DNA of 64,000 nt from Falsiroseomonas algicola. GTDB lineage: Bacteria > Pseudomonadota > Alphaproteobacteria > Acetobacterales > Acetobacteraceae. Made by a program: the position numbers and the translations under genes. The stretch is from positions 1 through 64,000 of the forward strand of contig NZ_JAAIKB010000014.1 of assembly GCF_011040385.1 (NCBI RefSeq). Direction: 5' to 3'. The notes below the pieces were generated by a model. That model was not told where the DNA came from. It searched no databases and saw only the letters and a list, made by a program, of their open reading frames with translations. This document shows positions 7,947 through 16,673 of this stretch, one piece after another (the stretch's first letter is position 1; every line of letters begins with the position of its first letter).

Positions 7947-9433
7947 GCGACTCCCTGCTGCTGGCCATCGACCAGGGCACCACCTCCACCAGGTCCATCC
8001 TGCACGGGCCGGACCTCGCCCCCCGGGCCGTGGCGCAGCAGGCGCTGCCGCAGCACTACCCGTCGCCCGGCTGGGTGGAGCATGAGCCGGAGGACATCTG
8101 GACCGCGACGCTCGCCACGATGCGCGAAGCCCTGGCCAAGGGCGGTGCGGCGGCCCGGCAGCTCGCCGGCATCGGCATCACCAACCAGCGGGAGACGACG
8201 CTGCTCTGGGACCGCGCCAGCGGCCGCGCCATCGCCCGCGCCATCGTCTGGCAGGACCGGCGGACGGCGGCGGATTGCGCGCGGCTGGTGGAGCAGGGCG
8301 CGGCGGCGCTGGTGACGGCGCGGACCGGGCTGCTCTGCGATCCCTATTTCTCCGCCACCAAGCTCGCCTGGCTGCTCGACAACGTCTCCGGCGCGCGGGC
8401 GGCGGCGGAGCGCGGCGACCTCGCCTTCGGCACCGTCGATTCCTTCCTGCTGTGGCGCCTGACCGGCGGCCGCGTGCATGCGACGGACGCGACCAATGCC
8501 GCGCGGACGATGCTGTTCGATATCCGCGCCGGCGACTGGGATGACGAATTGCTGCGCCTGTTCCGCATCCCCCGCGCCGTGCTGCCGCAGGTCAGGGACA
8601 ACGCGGCCGAGTTCGGCACCACCGCGCCCGGGCTGCTCGACGCCGCCGTGCCCATCCGCGGCATGGCGGGCGACCAGCATGCGGCGATGCTCGGCCAGGC
8701 CTGCTTCGCGCCGGGGATGGTGAAATCCACCTACGGCACCGGCTGCTTCCTTCTGCTCAACACCGGCGATGTCGCGGTGGAGTCGAAGAACCGGCTGCTG
8801 ACGACGCTGGCCTGGCAGCTGGGCGGACGTCGCACCTACGCGCTGGAAGGCGCCATCTTCATCGCCGGCGCCGCCGTCCAGTGGCTGCGCGACGGGCTGA
8901 AGATCATCGCGGACGCCGCGGAGAGCGGCACCCTCGCCGCCCAGGCGGACCCCGCCCAGCGCGTGCATTTCGTGCCCGCCTTCGTCGGCCTCGGCGCGCC
9001 GCATTGGGATGCGGAGGCCCGCGGCGCCATTCTCGGCCTGACCCGCGGCACAGGCCCCGCCGAGATCGCCCGCGCCGCGCTGGAATCCGTGGCCTTCCAG
9101 ACCCGCGACCTGGTGGAGGCCATGCGCGCGGATTGGGGGAATGAGGGTCAGCCCGTGCTGCGAGTCGATGGCGGCATGACGGCGTCGGACTGGACCATGC
9201 AGTTCCTGGCCGACCTGCTCGGCGCGCCCGTCGATCGGCCGGAGGTGCAGGAGACGACGGCACTCGGCGCCGCCTATCTCGCCGGCCTCCAGGCCGGGCT
9301 GCTGCCGCCCCCCGGCCCCGCCGTCGCCCATTGGCGGCTGGAGCGCCGCTTCACGCCCCGCATGGCGCGCGCGGAGGCCGATGCGCTGCATGCGGGCTGG
9401 CAGGGCGCGGTGAAGCGCGTCCTCACGACATGA
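7943..9433 (+). CDS. glpK: Glycerol kinase
   Basis: The product converts glycerol and ATP to sn-glycerol 3-phosphate in the cytosol. The 496-residue length fits FGGY-family glycerol kinases. Visible landmarks are the N-terminal phosphate-binding loop [12 protein letters not shown], the substrate region [14 protein letters not shown], the conserved IVWQDRRT, the [14 protein letters not shown] signature and the C-terminal [20 protein letters not shown]. Its ATG overlaps the stop of the preceding membrane-protein gene (ATGA). No glpF, glpD or glpR is nearby. Coupling to the Pel-like module is therefore unusual and could reflect either shared regulation or chance fusion of transcription units. 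Confidence 0.93.
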   Translation: MSDSLLLAIDQGTTSTRSILHGPDLAPRAVAQQALPQHYPSPGWVEHEPEDIWTATLATMREALAKGGAAARQLAGIGITNQRETTLLWDRASGRAIARAIVWQDRRTAADCARLVEQGAAALVTARTGLLCDPYFSATKLAWLLDNVSGARAAAERGDLAFGTVDSFLLWRLTGGRVHATDATNAARTMLFDIRAGDWDDELLRLFRIPRAVLPQVRDNAAEFGTTAPGLLDAAVPIRGMAGDQHAAMLGQACFAPGMVKSTYGTGCFLLLNTGDVAVESKNRLLTTLAWQLGGRRTYALEGAIFIAGAAVQWLRDGLKIIADAAESGTLAAQADPAQRVHFVPAFVGLGAPHWDAEARGAILGLTRGTGPAEIARAALESVAFQTRDLVEAMRADWGNEGQPVLRVDGGMTASDWTMQFLADLLGAPVDRPEVQETTALGAAYLAGLQAGLLPPPGPAVAHWRLERRFTPRMARAEADALHAGWQGAVKRVLTT

Positions 9434-9452
9434 CCAGACGCGTCGTCACGCG

Positions 9453-10628
9453 ATGAGCCTCTACGAAAGCCTCGGCGTCACGCCGATCATCAACGCCGCC
9501 GGCACCAACACCCGCCTCTCCGGCGGCATGATGCATCCCGACATCCGCGCCGCCATGGCGGAGGCCGCGGATTGGTGCGTGGAGATGCATGACCTCCAGG
9601 CCGCAGCCTCCCGCGCCATCACGGAGGCGACGGGCGCCGAGGCCGGCATCGTGACCTCGGGCGCCGCCGCGGCGCTGACGCTCGGCGCCGCCGCCTGCGT
9701 CGCGCGCTTCGACGTGGCGCAGATGCATGGCGTGCCCATCCGCACCGACCGCGACCAGTTCGTCATGGCCCGCAGCCACCGCAACATGTACGACCGCGCC
9801 GTGCAGTCGGCGGGCTGCTGGATCGAGGAGGTCGGCATTCCCGACCGCTTCAGCGGCGCCGGCATCCGCGACGCCGATGCGGAGGATTTCGCCAGTGCCT
9901 TCGGCGCCCGCACCGCGGGGGTGCTCTGGGTGGCGCAGCCCTGGGCGGAGCCCGCGCTCGCAGATGTGGTGCGCGTCGCGCATGACGCGGGCCTGCCCGT
10001 GATGGTGGACGCCGCCGCGCAGCTGCCGCCGCGGGCCAATCTCCGCCGGTTCCTCGATGCGGGGGCGGACCTGGTCTGCTTCTCCGGCGGCAAGGCCATC
10101 GGCGGCCCGCAGGCCAGTGGCATCCTGGCGGGGCGGCGCGACCTGGTGGCCTCCGCGCTGCTGCAGATGCTGGACCTCGACCTGCCGCCCGCGCAATTCG
10201 CGCTGCCGCCGGAATTCGCCTGCGACGACGCGCCGAAGCAGCTGCCGCGCCACGGCATCGGCCGCGCCTGCAAGGCGGGGAAGGAGGAGATCGTCGGGCT
10301 GATCGTGGCGCTGCGCCGCTTCGTGGCGGAAGGCGATGCGCCCCAGGCCGCCCGCCTGCGCGCCGTGCTGGATCGCGTGCGCGCGCCGCTCGGCAATGCG
10401 CCCGGCGTGAGCATCACGGAGGGCCCCGTGCCGCTGCTGCTGCTGGCCATGGGCAGCCCCGCCGAGGCCCGTGCGGCGGAGGCGGCGCTGCGTGCGCGCC
10501 ACATCCATATCGGCCAGGGCAGGCTGCGCGACGGCGTGCTGGTGGTGAACCCGCTGGCGCTGGCCGAGCGGGACATCGCCCCGCTCGGCCAGGCGCTGCG
10601 TCAGGTCTGCGGTCTTCTGGACCGCTGA
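9453..10628 (+). CDS. PLP-dependent enzyme, SelA-like / D-glucosaminate-6-phosphate ammonia-lyase-like
   Basis: This is a 391-residue fold-type I PLP enzyme. The opening YESLGVTPIINAAGTNTRL is characteristic of the SelA-like family, which contains selenocysteine synthase and the sugar-amine lyase DgaE. The Schiff-base lysine is K214 in CFSGGKAIGGPQASG, and D186 (MVDAAAQLP) should bind the PLP pyridine nitrogen. Many proteins of this group act in sugar-amine or amino-acid eliminations rather than in selenocysteine synthesis. No selB, selD or tRNA-Sec is seen here, so a lyase role is more likely. It starts 20 bp after glpK. The precise substrate is unknown. Confidence 0.65.
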   Translation: MSLYESLGVTPIINAAGTNTRLSGGMMHPDIRAAMAEAADWCVEMHDLQAAASRAITEATGAEAGIVTSGAAAALTLGAAACVARFDVAQMHGVPIRTDRDQFVMARSHRNMYDRAVQSAGCWIEEVGIPDRFSGAGIRDADAEDFASAFGARTAGVLWVAQPWAEPALADVVRVAHDAGLPVMVDAAAQLPPRANLRRFLDAGADLVCFSGGKAIGGPQASGILAGRRDLVASALLQMLDLDLPPAQFALPPEFACDDAPKQLPRHGIGRACKAGKEEIVGLIVALRRFVAEGDAPQAARLRAVLDRVRAPLGNAPGVSITEGPVPLLLLAMGSPAEARAAEAALRARHIHIGQGRLRDGVLVVNPLALAERDIAPLGQALRQVCGLLDR

Positions 10629-10629
10629 C

Positions 10630-10757
10630 CCGGCGCCCGCCAGAGGCGGGCGAGCGCCCGAACGGGCGCCGCCGCTTATGCGTCACGCCGCTGGCGTGCC
10701 TTTGGCACGACGAAGCCAAGGCGGCGGAGCCGCCGCCCGGCGTCTGAGGGCATGAAA
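10630..10757. repeat. Structured intergenic repeat, copy 1
   Basis: This spacer between two convergent genes is almost entirely inverted repeats. They are CGCCCGCC-AGA-GGCGGGCG (10634-10652), GCGCCCG-AA-CGGGCGC (10654-10669), CACGCC-GCT-GGCGTG (10684-10698) and a GGCGGC/GCCGCC hairpin near 10720-10735. The blocks CGCCGCTTATGCGTCACGCC and CGGCGTCTGAGGGC recur at 31492-31590 around hairpins whose stem bases differ but still pair. It may serve as a bidirectional terminator or be a REP/BIME-like mobile repeat. Confidence 0.65.
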
Positions 10758-10761
10758 ATTC

Positions 10762-11718
10762 TCAGTCCGCGGTGACGCCCGCGGCCCGCGCAACCGGGCC
10801 CCACATCGCATCCTGGTCGCGGATGGTCTGCGCCAGTTCGGCCCGCGTCGATCCCACGGCCTCCGAGGCCAATTCCCGCAGCTTCGCCACCACGGCGGGA
10901 TCGCGCGCGATGGCGATGGCGGCGGCTTCCAGCCGCGCGGCCAGATCCTCCGCCATGCCCTTCGGCCCCATCAGCGCCAGCCAGGTCTCGGCCTCGAAGC
11001 CCGGGATCGTCTCCGCCACCGTCGGCACATCCGGCGCCAGGGAGGATCGCGTCCGCGACGCGATGGCGAGTGCCCGCGCGCGTCCATCCCGCGTCGGCGG
11101 CAGGCCGGTGACGACGGTGTCGGTATAGACCTGGATGCGACCATTCAGCAGGTCAGGCAGCGCCGGCCCCGTGCCGCGGTAATGCACGATGGTGCAGTCG
11201 AGGTTGCCCAGCGCGCGCAGCAGCAGCATGTCCGCGAGGTGCTGCGTCGTGCCCGCCCCCGGCGTGCCGCAGGCGGCCGGCCTGCCCGCGCGCAGCCACT
11301 CCGCCAGTTCCGCGATATTGCGCGGCGGGAAGTCATTGGCCGCCAGGATCACCACGGGGATGGCCGCGAAGCGGCTGATCGGCGTGAAATCGGCCAGCGG
11401 ATCGAATTGCATGGTCCGGTAGATGTGCCGGTTGATGACCAGCGGCCCCGCCGGGATCGATCCCAGCACGCTGCCATCCGGTGGCGCCCGCGCCACGATC
11501 TCCGCCGCCAGGTTGCCCCCCGCGCCCGCGCGGTTCTCCACCACCACTGGCCGGTTCAGCCGCGCCTGCAATTCCGTGCCGAGCACGCGCGTCAGCAGGT
11601 CGATCCCACCCCCCGGCGGGAAGCCGACGACGAGCCGGATCGGCGTGCCCTGCGGCTGCGCCATGGCGGGAAGGGCCGCGGCGCAGAGGGCCAGCGCCGC
11701 CATCACGATGCGCTTCAT
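10762..11718 (-). CDS. Bug/TctC-family tripartite tricarboxylate transporter substrate-binding protein
   Basis: This is a 318-residue periplasmic binding protein with a signal peptide (MKRIVMAALALCAAALPAMAQ). It shows the usual Bug landmarks: PIRLVVGFPPGGGIDLLTR near the N-terminus, VENRAGAGGNLAAE, the HYRGTGPALPDLLNG carboxylate-binding region and PDVPTVAET. These receptors capture organic acids for TctAB permeases or act in signalling. The start at 11718 is chosen because it yields the signal peptide directly; an upstream in-frame ATG at 11823 would overlap the SMP-30 gene. It lies 4 bp after the SMP-30 gene, so the pair is an operon. No tctAB is adjacent. Confidence 0.9.
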   Translation of the reverse strand: MKRIVMAALALCAAALPAMAQPQGTPIRLVVGFPPGGGIDLLTRVLGTELQARLNRPVVVENRAGAGGNLAAEIVARAPPDGSVLGSIPAGPLVINRHIYRTMQFDPLADFTPISRFAAIPVVILAANDFPPRNIAELAEWLRAGRPAACGTPGAGTTQHLADMLLLRALGNLDCTIVHYRGTGPALPDLLNGRIQVYTDTVVTGLPPTRDGRARALAIASRTRSSLAPDVPTVAETIPGFEAETWLALMGPKGMAEDLAARLEAAAIAIARDPAVVAKLRELASEAVGSTRAELAQTIRDQDAMWGPVARAAGVTAD

Positions 11719-11722
11719 CGCC

Positions 11723-12664
11723 TCAGCCCCCCGCCACGCCCTGCGTGTTGACGTAGAGTGAATACAGCGAATGCGCCGCCGCCATGAACAGCCGGTTCCG
11801 GTGCCGCCCGCCGAAGCAGACATTGGCGCAGCGCTCCGGCAAATCGATGAAGCCGATCGGCGCGCCGGCGCTGTTGAACACCTTCACCCCATCAAGCCCC
11901 GGCCCGCCCATGCCCCAGCCGCACCAGAGATTTCCTTCAATATCCACGCGGAAGCCGTCCGGCGTCTCGCCGGGCTCGGTGCGGATGAAGACGCGCTTGT
12001 TGGCCAGCGTCTCCCCCTTCACGTCATAGGCCAGGATGTTGCGCGGATCGGACCGCGATTCCACGACATAGAGCACGCTTTCATCCGGGCTGAAGGCCAG
12101 CCCGTTCGGATGGTCCACATCGTCGCAGACGCAGGTGATCGCCCCGGTCTGCCCATCCACGCGATAGACGTTGGTATGCGGATGCTCCGGCGTGAATTTC
12201 TCGCCTTCGTAGAAGCCGCCGATGCCGAAGGGCGGGTCGGTGAACCAGATGCTGCCATCCGACTTCACCACCACGTCGTTCGGGCTGTTGAGCTTCTTGC
12301 CCTGGTAGCTGTCGGCGATGACGGTGATGCTGCCGTCATACTCGTGCCGCACCACGCGGCGGCCGAGATGCTCGCAGGCCACGATCCGCCCCTGCCGGTC
12401 CCGCGTGTGCCCGTTCGCGTTGTTGGACGGCTTGCGGAAATGCGTCACCGCGCCCGTCTCCTCATCCCAGCGCAGCACGCGGTTGTTCGGGATGTCCGAC
12501 CACAGCAGGCAGCGCTGGTCGCCGAGCCAGACCGGCCCCTCGCCCCATCGGCTGCCGGTCCAGAGCCGCTCCACGCTGGCGAGTGGCAGGCGCAGCCGGT
12601 TGAAGGAGGGATCGAGCGACCGCACGGTGGGGTCGGGGTAGCGCAGGCTTTCCTGCCAGCTCAT
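11723..12664 (-). CDS. SMP-30/gluconolactonase family protein
   Basis: This is a 313-residue six-bladed beta-propeller hydrolase. Landmarks are GEGPVWLGDQRCLLWSDI, with the metal-binding Glu in the first blade, NSPNDVVVKSDGSIWFTDP, with the Asn/Asp ligands, and HPNGLAFSPDESVLYVVES. Family members hydrolyse sugar lactones or related esters using one divalent metal. There is no signal peptide, so a cytosolic location is expected. Its neighbour is a Bug receptor 4 bp downstream, and an NAD-dependent epimerase gene lies divergently upstream. This suggests a sugar-acid or lactone pathway, but the actual substrate cannot be read from sequence. Confidence 0.88.
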   Translation of the reverse strand: MSWQESLRYPDPTVRSLDPSFNRLRLPLASVERLWTGSRWGEGPVWLGDQRCLLWSDIPNNRVLRWDEETGAVTHFRKPSNNANGHTRDRQGRIVACEHLGRRVVRHEYDGSITVIADSYQGKKLNSPNDVVVKSDGSIWFTDPPFGIGGFYEGEKFTPEHPHTNVYRVDGQTGAITCVCDDVDHPNGLAFSPDESVLYVVESRSDPRNILAYDVKGETLANKRVFIRTEPGETPDGFRVDIEGNLWCGWGMGGPGLDGVKVFNSAGAPIGFIDLPERCANVCFGGRHRNRLFMAAAHSLYSLYVNTQGVAGG

Positions 12665-12702
12665 CGGGGCGTCTCCTGTCCCGGCATCTTGGCGCCGGGC
12701 TT

Positions 12703-12737
12703 CCTCCCGCCCATGCTGCCCCGATCGAGGCGGGAGG
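12703..12737. promoter_or_regulatory. Long-armed hairpin that would cover the ribosome-binding site of the epimerase gene
   Basis: CCTCCCGCC (12703-12711) and GGCGGGAGG (12729-12737) are perfect 9-bp arms around a 17-nt loop. The right arm contains the Shine-Dalgarno sequence of the gene starting at 12743. Folding of the mRNA would hide it. Whether this is used for control is unknown. Confidence 0.35.
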
Positions 12738-12742
12738 GGAAC

Positions 12743-13768
12743 ATGGGCAACTGGCCGGCGCGCATCACCGACGAGGCGATGCTGGAAGAGGTGATGTCCC
12801 GCCCGGACCCGGCGCTGGTGGCCGACCTCGCGAAGGTCCCCGGCGACATCCTGGTGCTCGGCGCCGCCGGCAAGATGGGCCCAACCCTCTGCCGCCTGGC
12901 GAAGCGCGCCGACCCCGCGCGGCGCGTCATCGCCGTCGCGCGCTGGTCGGAACCAGGCCTGCGGGAGCGCATGGAATCCTGGGGCATCGAATGCCTCACA
13001 GCCGAGCTGCTGGACGATGCCGCGCTGGCCGCGCTGCCCGATGCCCCCAACGTCGTCTTCATGGCCGCCCGGAAGTTCGGCAGCACGGGGAACGAGGCGC
13101 TGACCTGGGCCATGAATGTCCAACTGCCGGCCCGCGTCGCGGCGCGCTGGGCGTCGTCCCGCATCGTCTTCTTCTCCACCGGCAATGTCCTGCCGATGTG
13201 GCCCGTGAACGGGCCGGCACCGGATGAGGATGCGGCGCCATCGCCGATCGGGGATTACGCGGCCAGCTGCCTCGGCCGCGAACGCGCCTTCCAGCACGCG
13301 GCGGCCAGCCGCGGCACGCCCTGCTTCGGCATCCGCCTGAACTACGCCATCGATTGCCGCTACGGCGTGATCCACGACATCGCGACGAAGGTCTGGCACG
13401 GCACGCCGGTGCCGCTCGCCATGGGTCACGCGAATGTCATCTGGCAAGGCGACGCCAATGCCTGGACGCTGCGCGCGCTTTCCCGCGCGGACGCCAGCTG
13501 CCCCATCCTCAACGTGACGGGGCCGGAGACCGTCTCCATCCGCTGGCTCGCGCAGCAGCTCGGGGCCCGCATGGACCGCACGCCGGAGTTCAGCGGAGAG
13601 GAATCGCCGACCGCGCTCCTCTCCAACGCCGCCCGCGCCTTCGCCAGTTTCGGCTATCCGACCGTGCCCCTGCTGACGCTGATCGACTGGGTCGCGGATT
13701 GGGTCGCCGCCGGCGGCCGCGCGCTGGGCAAGGCCACCAAGTTCGAGGTCCGGGATGGGCGCTTCTAG
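12743..13768 (+). CDS. NAD-dependent epimerase/dehydratase family protein
   Basis: This is a 341-residue extended-SDR-like protein. A Rossmann start, DILVLGAAGKMGPTL, is followed by an NVVFMAARKFGSTG strand-loop and a VFFSTGNVLPMWP segment in the place of the catalytic Ser. GDYAASCLGRERAF takes the place of the YxxxK helix; the lysine of that motif is not obvious here, so catalysis may differ from standard SDRs. The start is ATG 12743, after a strong GGGAGGGGA site. The stop overlaps the TetR gene by 14 nt, so the two are cotranscribed. It is divergent from the SMP-30/Bug operon. It probably handles a sugar or sugar-acid intermediate. Confidence 0.75.
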   Translation: MGNWPARITDEAMLEEVMSRPDPALVADLAKVPGDILVLGAAGKMGPTLCRLAKRADPARRVIAVARWSEPGLRERMESWGIECLTAELLDDAALAALPDAPNVVFMAARKFGSTGNEALTWAMNVQLPARVAARWASSRIVFFSTGNVLPMWPVNGPAPDEDAAPSPIGDYAASCLGRERAFQHAAASRGTPCFGIRLNYAIDCRYGVIHDIATKVWHGTPVPLAMGHANVIWQGDANAWTLRALSRADASCPILNVTGPETVSIRWLAQQLGARMDRTPEFSGEESPTALLSNAARAFASFGYPTVPLLTLIDWVADWVAAGGRALGKATKFEVRDGRF

Positions 13769-14390
13769 GCCCCCGCTGTCGGCGCGGGCCACCGCGACCC
13801 GCCAGCGCATCCTCGACGCCGCCCTGGTGGAATTCGCGGAAAAGGGCCTGGCGGGATCGCGCGTGGATGAGATCGCGGCCCGCGCCGGCGCCAACAAGCG
13901 CATGCTCTACGCCCATTTCGGCAGCAAGGAGGAACTGTGGCTGGTGGTGCTGGAAGGCGCCTATGCCGCGAAGCGGGAGGAGGAGCGGCAGCTCGACGTC
14001 GCCAGCCTGCCGCCGGCCGAGGCCATGACGCGCCTCGTCGCCTTCAACCTGCGCTACACCAGCCGCCATCCTGAATTCGTCGCCCTGCTGAACCAGGAGA
14101 ACCTCCACCGCGCCGCCTATCTCCGCCGGTCGGAAGACGTGCCCGCGCTCTATTCCCCGATGCTGGAGGCGCTGAAGGCCGTGCTGGAGCGCGGCGCGCG
14201 GGAAGGCGTGTTCCGCGCCGGCGTCGATGCGATGCAGCTCTACATCTCCATCCTCGGCCTCGGCCATTTCTACGTGGCGAACCGCCACACGCTGTCCACC
14301 ATCTTCCACACGCCGCTCGACACCGAAGCCGCCATCGCGGCGCGGGAGGCCCACATCTCCGAGGTGGTGCTGGGCTTCCTGCGGCCTTGA
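13755..14390 (+). CDS. TetR/AcrR-family transcriptional regulator
   Basis: This 211-residue protein has an N-terminal helix-turn-helix in the standard TetR position: RQRILDAALVEFAEKGLAGS, then VDEIAARAGANKRMLYAHFGSKEEL, about residues 17-60. The C-terminal ligand domain is about 150 residues and contains the TetR_C-type RYTSRHPEFVALLNQEN region. It overlaps the epimerase gene. The next operon begins 55 bp downstream, and that gap holds a GTAAC-N6-GTTAC palindrome placed over a promoter. It is therefore the best candidate for the protein that reads that site and the matching one at 24978. Confidence 0.88.
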   Translation: MGASRPPLSARATATRQRILDAALVEFAEKGLAGSRVDEIAARAGANKRMLYAHFGSKEELWLVVLEGAYAAKREEERQLDVASLPPAEAMTRLVAFNLRYTSRHPEFVALLNQENLHRAAYLRRSEDVPALYSPMLEALKAVLERGAREGVFRAGVDAMQLYISILGLGHFYVANRHTLSTIFHTPLDTEAAIAAREAHISEVVLGFLRP

Positions 14391-14416
14391 CCGCGGCGCC
14401 ATCCCGCCGGTAAGTA
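14387..14416 (+). promoter_or_regulatory. Predicted sigma-70 promoter of the DapA-like operon
   Basis: TTGACC (14387-14392) and TAAGTA (14411-14416) are separated by 18 bp, a reasonable -35/-10 pair. The -35 box overlaps the stop codon of the TetR gene. The -10 box overlaps the left half of the palindrome at 14414-14429, so a bound repressor would block it. Confidence 0.45.
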
Positions 14417-14429
14417 ACCACCCAGTTAC
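14414..14429. promoter_or_regulatory. Predicted TetR operator, site A
   Basis: GTAAC-N6-GTTAC, with the longer match GTAACC-N4-AGTTACC, ends just before the GGGAGGGG ribosome-binding site of the DapA-like gene. The same geometry occurs at 24978-24993 upstream of tctC. Its location next to the tetR gene and over a promoter supports an operator role. Confidence 0.6.
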
Positions 14430-14445
14430 CTGGGAGGGGACGGGC

Positions 14446-15501
14446 GTGGGACTGCGGTGGCAGGACTGGCCGGCAGGCATGGTGGATCGGCTGCGCGCGG
14501 GCTGCGCCATCCCGGCCCATCCGCTGGCGCTGAACGCGAAGCGGGAGATGGATCCGCGCCGCCAGAAGGCGCTGTCCCGCTACTACCTGGCCGCGGGCTC
14601 GGGCGGCCTCGCGGTCGGCGTCCACACCACGCAATTCGCCATCCGCGATGTCGGGCTCTATGAACCCGTGCTGACCATCGCGGCGGAGGCCGCTTCGGAA
14701 GTGCAGTCCCAGCCCGTGCTGGTGGCCGGCGCCATCGGCCGGACGGAGCAGGCGGTGAGGGAGGCGCGGATCGCGCGCGGCCTCGGCTATCACGCCGTCC
14801 TGCTAGGCCTTGCCGCCTTCAAGGGCGCCAGCGAGGACGAGATCATCGCGCATTGCCGCACCGTCGCGGAGGAGATGCCGATCTTCGGCTTCTACCTGCA
14901 GCCCGCCGTCGGCGGCGTGCCGCTTTCCGCGGCGTTCTGGAAGCGCTTCGCCCTGATCGAGAACGTCATCGCCATCAAGATGGCGCCCTTCAACCGCTAC
15001 GCCACGCTGGATGTGCTGCGCGGCGTGCTGGAGGCCGGCGCGGCTTCGCGCATCGCGCTCTACACCGGGAATGACGACCACATCGTGGGCGACCTGCTGA
15101 CGCCCTTCGCGCTGCGCGTCACAGGCTGCGAGGCGCCGCTGCGCGTGGTCGGCGGGCTGCTCGGCCACTGGTCGGTCTGGACCCAGGCCGCGGTGCGCCT
15201 GCAGCAGGAATGCGCCGCCGCTTCCGGCGGCCCCATCCCCGCTAACCTGCTGGCGAAGGACGCGCAGGTGACGGAGATGAACGCCGCCATCTTCGACACC
15301 GCCAACGCCTTCGCCGGCTGCATCCCCGGCTGCCATGAGGTGCTGCGCCGCCAGGGCCTGCTGGAAGGGACCTGGTGCCTCGACCCGCATGAGGATCTCT
15401 CCCCAGGCCAGGCGGAACTGATCTCCGCCGCCGCGCTGCGCTACCCCGAACTCACGGACGACGATTTCGTCCGCGCCAATCTCAACACCTGGCTCTCCTG
15501 A
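14446..15501 (+). CDS. Dihydrodipicolinate synthase (DapA/NanA-superfamily)-like aldolase
   Basis: This 351-residue TIM-barrel protein is somewhat longer than the usual ~300 of DapA. K178 in VIAIKMAP is in the position of the Schiff-base lysine, and Y150 (FGFYLQP) is in the place of the catalytic tyrosine. The strand GGLAVGVHTTQFA replaces the usual GTTGE loop, so it is a divergent member rather than lysine-pathway DapA. The start is GTG 14446, 6 nt after GGGAGGGG. It is first in a run with Gfo/Idh, DUF993, an isomerase-like protein and a Bug receptor, downstream of a TetR-type operator. It probably performs a retro-aldol or dehydratase step in sugar-acid breakdown. Confidence 0.75.
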   Translation: MGLRWQDWPAGMVDRLRAGCAIPAHPLALNAKREMDPRRQKALSRYYLAAGSGGLAVGVHTTQFAIRDVGLYEPVLTIAAEAASEVQSQPVLVAGAIGRTEQAVREARIARGLGYHAVLLGLAAFKGASEDEIIAHCRTVAEEMPIFGFYLQPAVGGVPLSAAFWKRFALIENVIAIKMAPFNRYATLDVLRGVLEAGAASRIALYTGNDDHIVGDLLTPFALRVTGCEAPLRVVGGLLGHWSVWTQAAVRLQQECAAASGGPIPANLLAKDAQVTEMNAAIFDTANAFAGCIPGCHEVLRRQGLLEGTWCLDPHEDLSPGQAELISAAALRYPELTDDDFVRANLNTWLS

Positions 15502-15515
15502 AGGAACCGACGACA

Positions 15516-16670
15516 ATGGCGGAACGCCGCATCGGCATGATCATGAACGGCGTCACCGGGCGCATGGGCATGAACCAGCACCTCATCCGTTCCATCGCGG
15601 CCATCCGGAAGGATGGTGGCGTGATGCTGAAGAACGGCGACCGCGTGATGCCCGACCCCATCCTGGTCGGCCGCAACAAGGAGAAGCTGGAAGCGCTGGC
15701 CAAGGCCCATGGCATCAATCGCGTCTCCACCGACATCGACGCCTGCCTGGCCGATCCCAACGACACGCTGTTCTTCGATGCCGCCACGACGCAGCTGCGC
15801 GCCGGCCTGCTGACCAAGGCGATCGAGGCCGGCAAGGACATCTATTGCGAGAAGCCGACCGCCGACAGCCTGGCCGACGCCATGGCCGTCGCGCGCCTCG
15901 CCAAGCAGAAGGGCATCAAGGCCGGCGTGGTGCAGGACAAGCTGTTCCTGCCCGGCCTGCGCAAGCTGAAGATGGTGATCGATAGCGGCTTCCTCGGCCG
16001 CATCTGCTCCGTGAAGGGCGAGTTCGGCTACTGGGTGTTCGAGGGCGATCTCCAGCCCACGCAGCGCCCGTCCTGGAACTACAAGAAGGCCGAGGGCGGC
16101 GGCATCATCCTCGACATGCTCTGCCACTGGCGCTACGTGCTGGACAACCTCTTCGGCGAGGTCGAGGCCGTGTCCTGCCTCGGCGCCACGCATATCCCGA
16201 CGCGCATCGACGAAAGCGGCAAGCCCTACACGGCGGACACCGACGATGCCGCCTATGCCACCTTCCAGCTCGCGGGCGGCGTCGTCGCGCACATCAATTC
16301 CAGCTGGGTCACGCGCGTCCGCCGCGACGACCTCGTCACCTTCCAGGTCGATGGCACGCATGGCTCCGCCGTGGCGGGCCTGCAGAAGTGCTGGACGCAG
16401 AGCCGCGTGAACACGCCGAAGCCCGTCTGGAACCCCGACATCCCGCAGCCCATCAACTTCTACGAGGGCTGGCAGGAAGTCCCCGACGTCGAGCCCTACC
16501 CCAACGGCTTCCGCGTGCAGTGGGAACTCTTCTTCCGTTACCTCGCCGGCGAAGTCGCAACCTACCCGTGGGACCTGCTGGCCGGCGCCAAGGGCGTGCA
16601 ACTCGCCGAAGCCGGCCTGCAGAGCTGGGCGGAGCGCCGCTGGATCGACCTGCCGAAGCTGGAGGTCTAA
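15516..16670 (+). CDS. Gfo/Idh/MocA-family NAD(P)-dependent oxidoreductase
   Basis: This is a 384-residue cytosolic dehydrogenase. The N-terminal Rossmann domain starts GMIMNGVTGRMG. The conserved EKP signature is in GKDIYCEKPTADS, and the C-terminal substrate domain carries DMLCHWRYVLDNLFGE, whose His and Asp are in the usual catalytic area. Family members oxidise or reduce sugars, cyclitols and their acids. It starts 14 bp after the DapA-like gene with an AAGGAA site. A second, clearly different Gfo/Idh protein is encoded at 23053-24054 on the other strand of the same region. Confidence 0.88.
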   Translation: MAERRIGMIMNGVTGRMGMNQHLIRSIAAIRKDGGVMLKNGDRVMPDPILVGRNKEKLEALAKAHGINRVSTDIDACLADPNDTLFFDAATTQLRAGLLTKAIEAGKDIYCEKPTADSLADAMAVARLAKQKGIKAGVVQDKLFLPGLRKLKMVIDSGFLGRICSVKGEFGYWVFEGDLQPTQRPSWNYKKAEGGGIILDMLCHWRYVLDNLFGEVEAVSCLGATHIPTRIDESGKPYTADTDDAAYATFQLAGGVVAHINSSWVTRVRRDDLVTFQVDGTHGSAVAGLQKCWTQSRVNTPKPVWNPDIPQPINFYEGWQEVPDVEPYPNGFRVQWELFFRYLAGEVATYPWDLLAGAKGVQLAEAGLQSWAERRWIDLPKLEV

Positions 16671-16673
16671 GCG

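Noticed and set aside
9453-10628. Selenocysteine synthase (selA) proper
   Set aside because: There is no selB, selD or tRNA-Sec in the window, and the family includes lyases such as DgaE. The broader call is safer.
10630-10757. CRISPR array or riboswitch
   Set aside because: There are no regularly spaced direct repeats. The structure is a set of adjacent hairpins between convergent gene ends, unlike a leader aptamer.
11771-12742. Long in-frame extension upstream of the epimerase start
   Set aside because: It is antisense to the SMP-30 gene; the Rossmann start and a strong ribosome site fit ATG 12743.
14938-14950. Additional AAGCGCTT-type LacI sites inside genes
   Set aside because: AAGCGCTT arises often from common Lys/Arg/Phe codons here. 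Only the 18-bp intergenic palindrome at 24082 is fully symmetrical.
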